From contig CAVRGH010000003.1 of assembly GCA_963720675.1 (NCBI GenBank), positions 186,001 through 250,000 of the forward strand: a stretch of DNA of 64,000 nt. The letters are read 5' to 3'. Below the pieces are notes generated by a model that did no database searches, had not been told where the DNA came from, and saw only the letters and a program-made list of their open reading frames with translations. The translations under genes and the position numbers were made by a program. Positions 46,589 to 55,920 of this stretch are shown here, one piece after another. Source of the stretch: JALHSW01 sp963720675. GTDB taxonomy: Bacteria > Actinomycetota > Acidimicrobiia > IMCC26256 > PALSA-555. Each line of letters opens with the position of its first letter. The stretch's first letter is position 1.

Positions 46589-47671
46589 CTGATCACCTCT
46601 CCCGAACGTGCACACGAAGACCTCTCGCGCGAAGCCACGGTCACCGCTCGATCCGGTGCCAGAGCGGCGCCGTCCTGGCGTGCCAGCGTCGATCCGTACG
46701 CGCAGGCCTCCCTGCCGCGCAGCCTCTGGTCGCTCGCCACGTCGGTCGTTCCGTTCGTCGTGCTCTGGGCGGCGATGTACTTCTCGCTCGACGTGTCGTA
46801 CCTGTTGACCCTCGCGCTCGCGATCCCCGCAGCCGGGTTCCTCCTCCGCACCTACATCCTGTTCCACGACTGCACCCACGGTTCGCTCTTCGCGGGACGG
46901 CGCACGAACGCGTGGGTCGGCACCGGGCTCGGGCTCCTCGTGTTCACGCCGTTCGCGCGCTGGCGCTACGAGCACATCGCGCACCACGCGACCTCCGGCA
47001 ACCTCGACCGACGCTTCATCGGTGACGTCCCCACGTACACCGTCGCCGAGTACGAGGCATGGAAGTGGCCGACGCGCATCGCGTACCGCTTGTTCCGCAA
47101 CCCGCTCGTCATGTTCGGGCTCGGCCCGATCTACGCGATGCTCCTCGAGCCGCGCTGGGCCGTCCCCAAGGCCGCGCCGCGCCTGCGTCGCAGCGTCTGG
47201 CTCACCAACCTCGCGCTCGTGCTGCTGGTCGGCGGGTTGTGCCTGCTGGTCGGGTGGCGGGCGTTCCTGCTCGTCGAGGTGCCGTTCGTGTTCCTCGCCG
47301 GTGGGGCGGGCATCTGGCTCTTCTACGTACAGCACCAGTTCGAGCAGACGTACTGGGAGCGCTCGGACGACTGGTCCTACGAGGACGCGGCCCTCCAGGG
47401 CAGCTCGTACCTGAAGCTGCCGAAGGTCCTGCAGTTCTTCACCGGCAACATCGGCCTGCACCACGTGCACCATCTCGGGGCGAAGATCCCCAACTACAAC
47501 CTCCAGCGGGCCCATGACCGCAGCGAGCTCTTCCGGAGCATCCCGGAGGTCACGTTCACCGACGGGCTTCGGGCCACCCGCCTGAAGCTGTGGGACGAGC
47601 AGGCCGCGGAGATGGTGACCTGGCGAGGACTCCGCAAGACTCGCCGGAAGGTGTCGGCTCCGGCCGTCTGA
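46589..47671 (+). CDS. Fatty acid desaturase
   Basis: A membrane di-iron enzyme. The three histidine boxes are HDCTH, HIAHH and HHVHH, with hydrophobic helices between. The frame is open and coding-like from about 46560, but no ATG/GTG/TTG lies before the GTG at 46760, which is inside the first helix. I give a CTG at 46589 as a nominal start; the real one may be hidden by an indel. It introduces double bonds into acyl chains. The end, TWRGLRKTRRKV, is basic. Confidence 0.85.
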   Translation: MITSPERAHEDLSREATVTARSGARAAPSWRASVDPYAQASLPRSLWSLATSVVPFVVLWAAMYFSLDVSYLLTLALAIPAAGFLLRTYILFHDCTHGSLFAGRRTNAWVGTGLGLLVFTPFARWRYEHIAHHATSGNLDRRFIGDVPTYTVAEYEAWKWPTRIAYRLFRNPLVMFGLGPIYAMLLEPRWAVPKAAPRLRRSVWLTNLALVLLVGGLCLLVGWRAFLLVEVPFVFLAGGAGIWLFYVQHQFEQTYWERSDDWSYEDAALQGSSYLKLPKVLQFFTGNIGLHHVHHLGAKIPNYNLQRAHDRSELFRSIPEVTFTDGLRATRLKLWDEQAAEMVTWRGLRKTRRKVSAPAV

Positions 47672-47725
47672 GTCAGCCGGCCGGCGCCGGCGGGACCGCG
47701 CACTCCGCTCGCGCGGTCTGGGAGG

Positions 47726-48377
47726 ATGGCCCATCGACGTCTTCCCATCCGGCTTCTTCGACCGGTCCGATCCCACGCCCGACCACGACTTCTACTCGTG
47801 GCCGCGCCTGGTCACGCACATCGACGCGGTTGCCGTCGCCGCGGTCGGTGGCCTCTACGACGAGCTCGGGATCACCGACGACGTGCTCGACCTCATGGCG
47901 TCGTGGGTCTCGCACTTCCGGTCCCGACCTGCCCGCCTGACCGTGCTGGGCATGAACGCCGACGAGCTCGCGCGCAACCAGCAGGCCCACGCAGTGGTCG
48001 TCCACGACCTCAACGCGTCGCCGACCCTGCCCTTCCCGGACGGGACGTTCGACGCCGCGGTGTGCTGCGTATCGGTCGACTACCTCGTCCGGCCGGTGGA
48101 GGTGTTCGCCGAGGTGGGGCGCGTCGTGCGTCCGGGCGGGACCTTCGCGTGCACGTTCTCGAACCGATGTTTCCCGACCAAGGCGATCCGCGGGTGGCTG
48201 GAGTCCGACGACGACGAGCACGGCCGCATCGTCGCCGAGTACTTCCGCCTCGCCGACACCTGGGAGCCCGCGCGGATCGAGCGCAGGACCCCCGCAGCGC
48301 ACGCCGGCGATCCGTTGTGGGCGGTCTGGAGCCACCGGATCGGGACGCTCGCGAGCCGGGCGCCTGCGACGCCGTGA
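47726..48377 (+). CDS. SAM-dependent methyltransferase-like protein (frameshifted)
   Basis: About 216 residues. ATG 47726 is followed by a CCC that should be CC; then DVFPSGFFDRSDPTPDHDFYSWPRL (first 20 only diagnostic) and RLTVLGMNADEL, FPDGTFDAAVCCVSVDYL, VGRVVRPGGTFACTFSNRCFP. The order fits class I methyltransferases of the UbiE/Methyltransf_11 type, though the glycine-rich motif I is weak. Its stop overlaps the hydantoinase A start as GTGA, so the three genes form an operon. Confidence 0.7.
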
Positions 48378-50209
48378 CCTCGTCCACCGCCCTCGGGGGT
48401 GCCGGGCTGGGAGTCGACACCGGCGGCACGTTCACCGACCTGGTCGCCGACGACGGCACCACCGCGAAAGTCTCGTCGACCCCGGGCGACCCCGGTGCCG
48501 CGGTCCGCGCGGCCATCGAGCAGCGGGGTGACGCCTCGCCCGCGTCCCGCCCTGCGCTGCTCGCCTACGGGACGACGGTTGCCACCAACGCCCTCCTCGA
48601 GCGCCGAGGCGGCCGCATCGCGCTGGTCACGACGCAGGGCTTCGCGGACGTCATCGAGATCGCCCGGCAGGTGCGCCCGTCGCTGTACGACGCCCACGCC
48701 GACCGTCCGGTGCCGCTCGTACCGCGCGACCTGCGCATCGAGGTCGGCGGACGACTCGACGCAGCGGGTCACGAGCTGGCCCCGGTCGTCATCGGTGACC
48801 TCGACCAGGTGCCCGACGACGTCGACGCGGTGGCAGTGTGCCTGCTGCACGCGGACCTGAACCCGGCCCACGAGCGGGCCGTCGCCGCAGCCCTCATCGC
48901 CCGGGGCATCGACGTGTCGTGCTCGTCCGAGGTGTCGCCGGAGATGCGCGAGTACGAGCGCACGGTGACGACAGCGATGAACGCGATGTTGCGCCCGGTG
49001 TGCCGCCGCCACCTGCGGGACGTCGCGACCATCGCCGACGAGGTGCTGGTGATGACCTCCGCGGGGGGCCTGGTGCCGGCGGCCGACGCCGCCGAGCAGC
49101 CGGTGACGATCCTGCTCTCCGGACCCGCCGGCGGGGCCCGGGCCGCGGCCGCCGTCGCGGCCGCGTGCGGGTACCCGGACGCGGTCGGGTTCGACATGGG
49201 CGGGACGAGCACCGACGTGGTGCTCGTGCGCGGCGGGGTGCCCGAGCCGGCCGCCGAGCGCGTCGTCGCCGGCTTGCCCGTGCGCACCCCGTCGCTCGAC
49301 GTGCACACCATCGGCGCCGGCGGCGGTTCGCTCGCGCGGCTCGATGCCGGCGGCGCACTCGTGGTCGGGCCGCGGAGCGCCGGCGCGGTGCCGGGACCGG
49401 CGTGCTATGGGCGGGGCGGCGTCGAGCCGACCGTCACCGACGCTGATCTCGTCCTCGGGCGCATCGATCCCGCGGCGACGTTCCCGGACCTCGGTCGCCT
49501 CGACCCGACCGCGGCGCGCGGCGCCCTCGATCGCGCCGGGGTGGACGCAGCGGGCGTGGTCGCGGTGGTCGACGCGGCGATGGAGCAGGCAGTCCGCCGC
49601 GTTTCGGTGGAGCGGGGGGTCGACCCCCGCACGCTCGCACTGGTCGCGTTCGGGGGCGCCGGTCCGCTGCACGCGTGCGCGATCGCCGATGCGTTGGGCA
49701 TGCCCACCGTGCTGGTGCCGCCCCGGGCCGGGGTCCTCTCGGCCGTCGGCATCCTGGCCGCACCCCGGGCCCGGGAGCTGGTGCGCACCTGGGCCACCCC
49801 GGACGATCACCACGGCGTCACCCCGGCCCTCGAGGTGCTCGGCGACGAGGCCCGGGCCCTGGTCGGGCCCGAAGCCCGAGTCAGCACCTACCTCGACTGC
49901 CGCTACCCGGGACAGAGCCACGATCTGCGCGTCGCCCGGGTCGAGGACTTCCACGCGGCGCACGAGCGCCGCAACGGCTTCGCGCGCCGGGACGAGCCCG
50001 TCGAGGTCGTGGCGTTGCGGGCCCGGGCCGTGCGCGACGGTCCGCTCGAGGTCGTCGACCTCCCCGTGCCCCGGACCGCGCACAAGAGAGTGGATGGGCC
50101 GGCGGTGCTTGCGGAGCCCGACTGCACGATCTTCGTCGGCGCGGGCTGGCAGGCCGAGGTCGGCGCCCTGGGTGCGTGGGTCCTGCGTCGGACCGGGGTG
50201 GGTCGATGA
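48374..50209 (+). CDS. hyuA: Hydantoinase/oxoprolinase A subunit (HyuA-like)
   Basis: 611 residues. The N-terminal actin-like ATPase domain starts VDTGGTFTDLVADD and has YGTTVATNALLERRG. The middle has GFDMGGTSTDV and GAGGGSLARLDAGG. The C-terminal domain ends with TIFVGAGWQAEV. It is the ATP-binding subunit of N-methylhydantoinase or 5-oxoprolinase-type enzymes that open cyclic amides. GTG start overlaps the previous stop; its stop overlaps HyuB's ATG as ATGA. Confidence 0.92.
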   Translation: MTSSTALGGAGLGVDTGGTFTDLVADDGTTAKVSSTPGDPGAAVRAAIEQRGDASPASRPALLAYGTTVATNALLERRGGRIALVTTQGFADVIEIARQVRPSLYDAHADRPVPLVPRDLRIEVGGRLDAAGHELAPVVIGDLDQVPDDVDAVAVCLLHADLNPAHERAVAAALIARGIDVSCSSEVSPEMREYERTVTTAMNAMLRPVCRRHLRDVATIADEVLVMTSAGGLVPAADAAEQPVTILLSGPAGGARAAAAVAAACGYPDAVGFDMGGTSTDVVLVRGGVPEPAAERVVAGLPVRTPSLDVHTIGAGGGSLARLDAGGALVVGPRSAGAVPGPACYGRGGVEPTVTDADLVLGRIDPAATFPDLGRLDPTAARGALDRAGVDAAGVVAVVDAAMEQAVRRVSVERGVDPRTLALVAFGGAGPLHACAIADALGMPTVLVPPRAGVLSAVGILAAPRARELVRTWATPDDHHGVTPALEVLGDEARALVGPEARVSTYLDCRYPGQSHDLRVARVEDFHAAHERRNGFARRDEPVEVVALRARAVRDGPLEVVDLPVPRTAHKRVDGPAVLAEPDCTIFVGAGWQAEVGALGAWVLRRTGVGR

Positions 50210-51804
50210 CCCTCGACGCCGCCGGACTCCAGGTGCTCGTCGCCCGGTGCACCGGCATCGCCGAGGAGATGGGCGCAGTACTGCGCCGAGCCGCATCGAG
50301 CCCCAACATCAAGGAGCGCGCCGACTGCTCGGCCGCGTGCTTCACCGCGACCGGTGCGTTGCTCGCGCAGGCCGAGCACATCCCGGTGCACCTCGGGTCG
50401 ATGGAGACCGCGGTGCGCGCCGCGATCACCGCCGCCGGTGCCGGCATCGAGCCCGGTGAGCAGATCATCGGGAACGACCCCTTCGCCGGCGGCACGCACC
50501 TCAACGACGTCACGCTGGTCGCGCCCGTGTTCGTGCGCGGCGCGCTCGTGGGCTGGGTCGCGAACCGGGCGCACCACGCCGACCTGGGCGGCACCGCCCC
50601 CGGGTCGATGCCACCCGACGCGCTCGAGATCGACGAGGAGGGTCTGCGCCTCGCGCCGACGCGCCTCACCCGGGACGTCGAGGAGCAGCTGGTCGGCTCG
50701 TCGCGCACGCCCGAGGAGCGGCGCGGCGACCTCGATGCCCAGTGCGGCGCCAACGCGCTCGGCGTCGACCGGCTGGCCACGGTCGTCGCCGGGCTCGGCT
50801 CGACCGAACCCTTCGACGAGCTCCTCGACTACGGGGAGCGCCGGATGACCGCTGCGCTCGCCGACCTGCCCGACGGCACCTTCGCGTTCGAGGACGTCCT
50901 CGACTCGGCCGGGCCCCGCCCCGACCAGCAGACGCCAACCCGCGTGGTAGTCGCGGTCACGGTGGACGGAGAGACGGTCACGTTCGACTTCACCGGGACC
51001 GATGCGCAGCGACCCGGCAACGTGAACGCGGTCGAGGCGGTGACCGTCAGCGCGGTCGCCTTCGCGCTGCGGTACGCGACCGATCCCTCCATCCCCGCGA
51101 ACGGGGGCGCGATGCGCCCCGTGCGGATCATCGTGCCTCCCGGCTCCGTGCTCGGCGCCCTGCCTCCGGTCGCGGTCGGCGCGGGGAACGTCGAGGTGAG
51201 CCAACGAGTCGCCGACGTGTGCCTCGGCGCGCTCGCGGCCGCGGTGCCCGAGCGAGTCGGCGCCGCGGGCCAGGGCACCATGAACAACGTCCTCCTGGGC
51301 GGCCCGGGGCTCGCGATGGGCCGCGCTTGGGTGTACTACGAGACGCTGGGCGGTGGGCAGGGTGGGCGCCCGTGGGCCGGTGGTGCGAGCGGGATGCACA
51401 CCGCGATGACCAACACCGCCGACACCCCCGCCGAGGCGCTCGAGCGCGCGTTGCCGGTGCGGGTCCGTCGCTCGACGCTGCGGCGAGGCAGCGGGGGCGC
51501 GGGGCTGCACGCCGGCGGCGAGGGGATCGCGCGCGAGCTCGAGGTGCTCGAGGACACGGTCGTGTCGCTCGTCACCGAGCGGCGCATGTCGAGACCGTGG
51601 GGGCTCGCGGGGGGCGAGCCGGGGGCTTCGGGTGAGAACTGGCTCTTACCCGGCGGCGACGAGTCACGTGCGGTGCGCCTCGGCGACAAGTGCACGGTGC
51701 ACCTCCGGGCCGGCGACGTCCTCCGCGTGCTCACACCGGGCGGAGGCGGCTGGGGCCGGGCCGCGCCCGACCGCACTGGCCGACGGGCCGCGCTCGCTGA
51801 TTGA
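50206..51804 (+). CDS. hyuB: Hydantoinase/oxoprolinase B subunit (HyuB-like)
   Basis: 532 residues. Family motifs: SPNIKERADCSAA, GNDPFAGGTHLNDVT, RAHHADLGGTAPGSMP, and YYETLGGGQGGRPWAGG near 380. It forms the complex with HyuA. The coupling ATGA makes equal synthesis likely. The final 25 residues (RAAPDRTGRRA) are variable. Confidence 0.92.
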   Translation: MTLDAAGLQVLVARCTGIAEEMGAVLRRAASSPNIKERADCSAACFTATGALLAQAEHIPVHLGSMETAVRAAITAAGAGIEPGEQIIGNDPFAGGTHLNDVTLVAPVFVRGALVGWVANRAHHADLGGTAPGSMPPDALEIDEEGLRLAPTRLTRDVEEQLVGSSRTPEERRGDLDAQCGANALGVDRLATVVAGLGSTEPFDELLDYGERRMTAALADLPDGTFAFEDVLDSAGPRPDQQTPTRVVVAVTVDGETVTFDFTGTDAQRPGNVNAVEAVTVSAVAFALRYATDPSIPANGGAMRPVRIIVPPGSVLGALPPVAVGAGNVEVSQRVADVCLGALAAAVPERVGAAGQGTMNNVLLGGPGLAMGRAWVYYETLGGGQGGRPWAGGASGMHTAMTNTADTPAEALERALPVRVRRSTLRRGSGGAGLHAGGEGIARELEVLEDTVVSLVTERRMSRPWGLAGGEPGASGENWLLPGGDESRAVRLGDKCTVHLRAGDVLRVLTPGGGGWGRAAPDRTGRRAALAD

Positions 51805-51856
51805 CTGGGTCGCAGGAGCCCACTGCCGACGGCGTGGGGCGCGCGAGGGAGAAACC

Positions 51857-52219
51857 ATGATCGAGCTCTTGACCGACCTGCCCGACAACGTCGTCGGGCT
51901 GTCCGCCGGCGGTGAGGTGACGGGCGACGACTACGAGAAGGTCCTCATCCCCGCGGTGGAGGCTGCACTCGCGAAGCACGACAAGATCCGGTTGCTCTAC
52001 GTGCTCGGCCCCGAGTTCACCGGCTACTCGGGGCGGGCGATGTGGGAGGACGGCAAGGTCGGGATGAGCCACGTCACGCGCTGGGAGCGGGTCGCGGTGG
52101 TGACCGATCATTCGTGGATGGCGCACGCGGTGAACATCTTCGGCTACCTGATCCCGGGCCAGGTCAAGTCCTTCCCGGTCGCCGAGCGCGACGCCGCGCA
52201 GACGTGGATCACCGGCTGA
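51857..52219 (+). CDS. SpoIIAA-like STAS-fold protein
   Basis: 120 residues. The SpoIIAA-like pattern: IRLLYVLGPEFTGYSGRAMWED and VTRWERVAVVTDHSWM ... FGYLIPGQVKSFP. The fold is STAS-like but lacks the anti-sigma-antagonist phosphoserine region; small proteins of this group have unknown roles. A GAGGGAGAAACC site precedes the ATG. Confidence 0.8.
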   Translation: MIELLTDLPDNVVGLSAGGEVTGDDYEKVLIPAVEAALAKHDKIRLLYVLGPEFTGYSGRAMWEDGKVGMSHVTRWERVAVVTDHSWMAHAVNIFGYLIPGQVKSFPVAERDAAQTWITG

Positions 52220-52250
52220 GGGCCGCTGTCGTGCGCCGCGTCCCGGCCCG

Positions 52251-52256
52251 TAGGCT
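52251..52256 (+). promoter_or_regulatory. Likely -10 element of a leaderless transcript (DUF2237 gene)
   Basis: TAGGCT ends six bases before the GTG at 52263, the same hexamer as at 12818. Confidence 0.45.
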
Positions 52257-52262
52257 GACGCC

Positions 52263-52655
52263 GTGAGCGAGCGCAACGTCCTCGGTGGTGAGCTCGAACC
52301 GTGCAGCCTCGACCCCTTGACCGGGTTCTTCCGTGACGGGTGTTGCAGCACCGGGCCCGAGGACCTGGGCAGCCACACGATCTGCGCGGTCGTCACTGCC
52401 GAGTTCCTCGAGCACCAGCGGAACATCGGCAACGACCTCAGCACGCCGATGCCGATGCATCGGTTCCCGGGCTTGCATCCGGGCGACCGCTGGTGCGTCA
52501 CCGCGGTCAACTGGCTGCGCGCGCACATGGACGGTGCCGCCGCGCACGTCGTGCTCGCGTCCACGAACGAGCGCGTCCTCGACATCGTGCCCCTCGAGGT
52601 GCTCCGCGAGCACGCCGTCGATGTCCCGGGCGACCTCAGCGCGCTCGACGACTGA
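52263..52655 (+). CDS. DUF2237 protein
   Basis: 130 residues. DUF2237 pattern: NVLGGELEPCSLDPLTGFF, RDGCCSTGPEDLGSHTICAV, GNDLSTPMP and FPGLHPGDRWC. The cysteines are conserved. No known function. The stop region overlaps the convergent MalY-like gene by 20 bases and holds a 20-base sequence repeated at 53904-53923. Confidence 0.85.
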   Translation: MSERNVLGGELEPCSLDPLTGFFRDGCCSTGPEDLGSHTICAVVTAEFLEHQRNIGNDLSTPMPMHRFPGLHPGDRWCVTAVNWLRAHMDGAAAHVVLASTNERVLDIVPLEVLREHAVDVPGDLSALDD

Positions 52656-53850
52656 AGGCCCCACGCCGGGCCGTGCCCATGGCCTCGACGATCTGGTCGA
52701 GCAGGGCGCGCGAAGTCCCGAAGTTGAGGCGCACGTGCTGGTCGAATCCGGCGCCGAACGGCGGTCCGTCGTTCACGGCGACCTTCCCGTGCTCGAGGAA
52801 GAACCCGGCCGGGTCGTCGACGCCGAGTGCCGAGCAGTCGAGCCACGCGAGATAGGTGGCCTCCGGGAGCCGCATGTGGAGCTCCGGGATCTCTTCGGCG
52901 AGTCGGTCGACGAGGTGCTGCCGGTTGGCATCGAGGTACGCCACGAGCTCGCGTCGCCACGGCTCACCCGTCGCGTACGCGGCGGTCGACGCCGCGATCC
53001 CCAGCGGAATAGGCCCGGCGACCGCGCGTACCAGCAGCCGACGCCACTGCTCGAGGTCGTCGCGGTTGGAGAAGATGATCTGCGCGCACTGCACGCCCGG
53101 GATGTTCCAGCCCTTCGACGCTGAGGTCACGGTGATCGTGTGCTCTGCGGTCGCGGGGGACAGGTTCGCGTACGGCAGGTGCCGGTGACCGGGGTACACG
53201 AGCGGAGCGTGTACCTCGTCGGCGATCACCCGCGCGCCGTGGCGCTCGACCACGTCGGCGAGCGCCGTGAGCTCGTCGGTCTCGAGCACGCGCCCCGTCG
53301 GGTTGTGCGGGTTGCAGAGCAGCACCGCGCCCGCGCCGTTCCGCAGAGCGTCATCGATCGCGTCGAGGTCGAGCGTCGGCCGGCCGCCCTGTTCCACGAG
53401 CGGCGTCTCGACGACGGGTCGACCGGTGAGCCCGATGATCTCGAAGAACGGCGGGTACGCGGGTGTCGCCACGACCACTCCGCTCCCCGGGGGTACGAAG
53501 AGCTCCAGCGCGCCGCGGATCCCCTCGATCACGTCGGCGACGAGCTCGATGCGGCGCGGCGAGATCTCCCAGCCGTAGGCATCCGCCAGGAACGCCGAGC
53601 AGGCGGCCGTCAGCTCGGGCACGTCGGCCGGCGTGTAGCCGAGCTCCTGGCGGTCGATCGCCTCGAGGAGCGCGGTGCGGATCGGTTCGGCGACGTCGAA
53701 GTCCATCTCCGCAACCCACGCCGCGAGCACGTCGGGCCCGTAGAGCGACCACTTCACCGTGCGCCGCCGACGCAGCGCATCCAGGCTGACGGCATCGAAA
53801 GGGTTCAACCGCTCGAGGGCATCATCCGGTGCGCTGCGGTCCACGAGCAC
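52636..53850 (-). CDS. PLP-dependent C-S lyase / aminotransferase (MalY/PatB-like)
   Basis: 404 residues. Fold type I aminotransferase: PLP lysine in SASKGWNIPG, Asn in CNPHNPTGR and Asp/Tyr region IADEVHAPLVYPGH. The last with its HAP is typical of MalY/PatB cystathionine beta-lyase-like enzymes that release thiols from S-conjugates. The N-terminal RRRTVKWSLYGPDVLAAWVAEMDF is also typical. Start at ATG 53850 or a few codons in. Confidence 0.88.
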   Translation of the reverse strand: MLVDRSAPDDALERLNPFDAVSLDALRRRRTVKWSLYGPDVLAAWVAEMDFDVAEPIRTALLEAIDRQELGYTPADVPELTAACSAFLADAYGWEISPRRIELVADVIEGIRGALELFVPPGSGVVVATPAYPPFFEIIGLTGRPVVETPLVEQGGRPTLDLDAIDDALRNGAGAVLLCNPHNPTGRVLETDELTALADVVERHGARVIADEVHAPLVYPGHRHLPYANLSPATAEHTITVTSASKGWNIPGVQCAQIIFSNRDDLEQWRRLLVRAVAGPIPLGIAASTAAYATGEPWRRELVAYLDANRQHLVDRLAEEIPELHMRLPEATYLAWLDCSALGVDDPAGFFLEHGKVAVNDGPPFGAGFDQHVRLNFGTSRALLDQIVEAMGTARRGAFSRRAR

Positions 53851-53903
53851 ATCAAATCAGACGAGCGCGTTCCCGTGACGTCCGCGATCACCGGCGGGAA
53901 ACC

Positions 53904-53923
53904 CCCGGGCGACCTCAGCGCGC
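53904..53923 (+). repeat. 20-base repeat of the DUF2237 3' end, upstream of MalY-like gene
   Basis: CCCGGGCGACCTCAGCGCGC occurs exactly at 52625-52644 (end of the DUF2237 gene) and here, 1,279 bases apart, flanking the MalY-like gene. The following bases also end in GACTGA at both places; here they close a short open frame with PGDLSAPED, like the DUF2237 end PGDLSALDD. This suggests a copied or left-over gene end. Confidence 0.55.
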
Positions 53924-54069
53924 CGGAGGACTGACGCCGGCGCAGCCGCACCGCGGCGCGGCCGAGCCGGCGAGAGGTCCGATGATTGCCGGCCCCGTCG
54001 GGGAGTACCGTGCTCACCTGGCTGGTGCGGTGTTGTCCCGGCCGGGCGCCCTGGACGAGGCTCGACCCG

Positions 54070-55920
54070 ATGGCTGCACCGACCTCCGAGTGGACCGACG
54101 ACCCGCTCGCCGCGGTGCGCTCGCCCGAGCTACGGCGCGGCGGGTGGCGGCTCATGGTCCGGGCCACCAAGCGCGCCGGGTGGTGGATCCCCATCGGGCT
54201 CACGGCCTCGCTCCTGTGGGTGGCGTGCAAGATCGTCGTGCCGCTTGCCGCCGGCGCGGCGATCGACGAGGGCTTCTCCCCCTACGACAGCTCGGTGATC
54301 CTGCGGTGGTGCGGGCTGATCGTCGCGCTCAGCCTCGTGGCCGCGGTGTGCGCCGGGTTCCGCTGGTACAGCGCGTTCCTCGTCGCGCACCGCACGGAGC
54401 ACGTGCTGCGTTCACAGCTCTTCTCGCACCTTCAGCAGCTGCACTTCGGGTACCACGACCGCGCCCAGATCGGGAACCTGATGGCGCGCGCCAATCTCGA
54501 CCTCCGCCAGATCAACCAGCTGGTGGTGTTCACGCCGGTCCTGGTCGCCAACTTCGTGATGGTCGTCGGGATCGTGGTCGTGCTGTTCACGATCAACGTG
54601 AAGCTCACCCTGCTGTCGATCGCCACCTTCCCCCTGCTCGTGTTCGGGGCGGTGTGGTTCCAGAAGCTGCTCAACCCCGTCGCGGTGCGCCTGCAGGAGC
54701 GGCTCGCCCAGGTGTCGGAGGTGGTGGAGGAGGGCATCGCCGGGGTGCGGGTCGTGAAGGGTCTCGGCGCCGAGGAGGTCGAGACCCGTCGCCTCGACGA
54801 CCGCGCCGAGCAGGTGCGCAGCGACGCCTTGGCGCTCGGCAAGCTCCGGGCCACCTTCAACCCCGCGCTCGATCTGCTGCCCATGGCTGCGTTGGTGACG
54901 GTGCTCTACGTCGGTGGCAAGGACGCGATCGACAACGTCCTCACGGTTGGCGACCTCGTCGCCTTCAGCGCACTGCTGCTCCAGCTGGTGTTCCCATTGC
55001 GCATGACGTCGTACGTCGTCGCCCAGGTGGCCCGGGCATCCGCGTCGGCGGCGCGGGTGCAAGAAGTGATGGTCGCCGAGCCCGAGATCACCGAGGACGA
55101 CTCCCTCCCGCCGCTGCCACCGGGGCCGGGCTCGGTCTCGTTCTCCGGCGTGCGCTTCGGGTACCACGGCGGCCGCGACATCCTCGGCGAGTTCGATCTC
55201 GAGCTCGCGGGCGGCGAGTCGGTCGCACTCGTCGGGCCGACCGGGTGCGGCAAGAGCACGGTGGCCCGCCTGATCCCGCGCTTCTACGACGTCGACGCCG
55301 GGTCCGTGCGCATCGACGGTGTCGACGTGCGGGGCGTTCGCCGGGGCTCGCTGCGCCGTGAGATCGGGCTGGTGTTCGAGGACACGTTCCTGTTCTCCGA
55401 TTCCGTGTGGGAGAACCTCGCGTTCGCGGCGCGCGACGGCTCGGAGGAGGGCCGGCGCACCAGCACCGACGTCGACCCGGCCGTGGTCGAGCGAGCCGCG
55501 CGCCTCGCCGGCGCGGAGGAGTTCATCCGAGACCTGCCCGACGGCTACGACACGATGCTCGGCGAGCACGGCTTCTCGTTGTCGGGCGGCCAGCGCCAGC
55601 GCCTCGCGATCGCCCGGGCGATCCTCGCCGACCCCCGCGTCCTGATCCTCGACGACGCGACGTCCGCGGTCGACCCGACGAAGGAGCACGAGATCCGTGC
55701 CGCGCTCGCCGAGGTGATGCGCGGCCGCACCACGCTGATCATCGCCCACCGCCCGGCGACGATCGCGCTCGCCAATCGCGTCGTGCTGATGGACGCGCAC
55801 GGGCGTGTCGCGGCGACCGGTACCCACGAAGAGCTGCTCGCCACGAACGCGGGCTACCGGCAGGTGCTCGCCGACGTCTCCGAGATCCACTCTTCGGAAG
55901 ATCAGGGGTTCACGCCGTGA
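54070..55920 (+). CDS. ABC exporter half-transporter, degenerate-site subunit
   Basis: 616 residues. Six-helix exporter domain (about 35-320), then an ATPase: Walker A GPTGCGKST, signature LSGGQRQRL, Walker B LILDDATSAVDP and H-loop IIAHRP. The residue after the Walker B aspartate is Asp in place of the catalytic Glu. This is typical of one partner of heterodimeric exporters such as TM287/288 and BmrCD. The next gene overlaps by GTGA and supplies the other half. Substrate unknown; lipid or drug export is likely. Confidence 0.92.
   Translation: MAAPTSEWTDDPLAAVRSPELRRGGWRLMVRATKRAGWWIPIGLTASLLWVACKIVVPLAAGAAIDEGFSPYDSSVILRWCGLIVALSLVAAVCAGFRWYSAFLVAHRTEHVLRSQLFSHLQQLHFGYHDRAQIGNLMARANLDLRQINQLVVFTPVLVANFVMVVGIVVVLFTINVKLTLLSIATFPLLVFGAVWFQKLLNPVAVRLQERLAQVSEVVEEGIAGVRVVKGLGAEEVETRRLDDRAEQVRSDALALGKLRATFNPALDLLPMAALVTVLYVGGKDAIDNVLTVGDLVAFSALLLQLVFPLRMTSYVVAQVARASASAARVQEVMVAEPEITEDDSLPPLPPGPGSVSFSGVRFGYHGGRDILGEFDLELAGGESVALVGPTGCGKSTVARLIPRFYDVDAGSVRIDGVDVRGVRRGSLRREIGLVFEDTFLFSDSVWENLAFAARDGSEEGRRTSTDVDPAVVERAARLAGAEEFIRDLPDGYDTMLGEHGFSLSGGQRQRLAIARAILADPRVLILDDATSAVDPTKEHEIRAALAEVMRGRTTLIIAHRPATIALANRVVLMDAHGRVAATGTHEELLATNAGYRQVLADVSEIHSSEDQGFTP

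Noticed and set aside
46487..47776. 429-codon minus frame across the desaturase
   Set aside because: It is rich in Arg, Glu and Gln with no domain, while the plus strand has the histidine boxes.
48080..50296. 738-codon minus frame across the hydantoinase A gene
   Set aside because: It is the antisense shadow of a well-identified gene.
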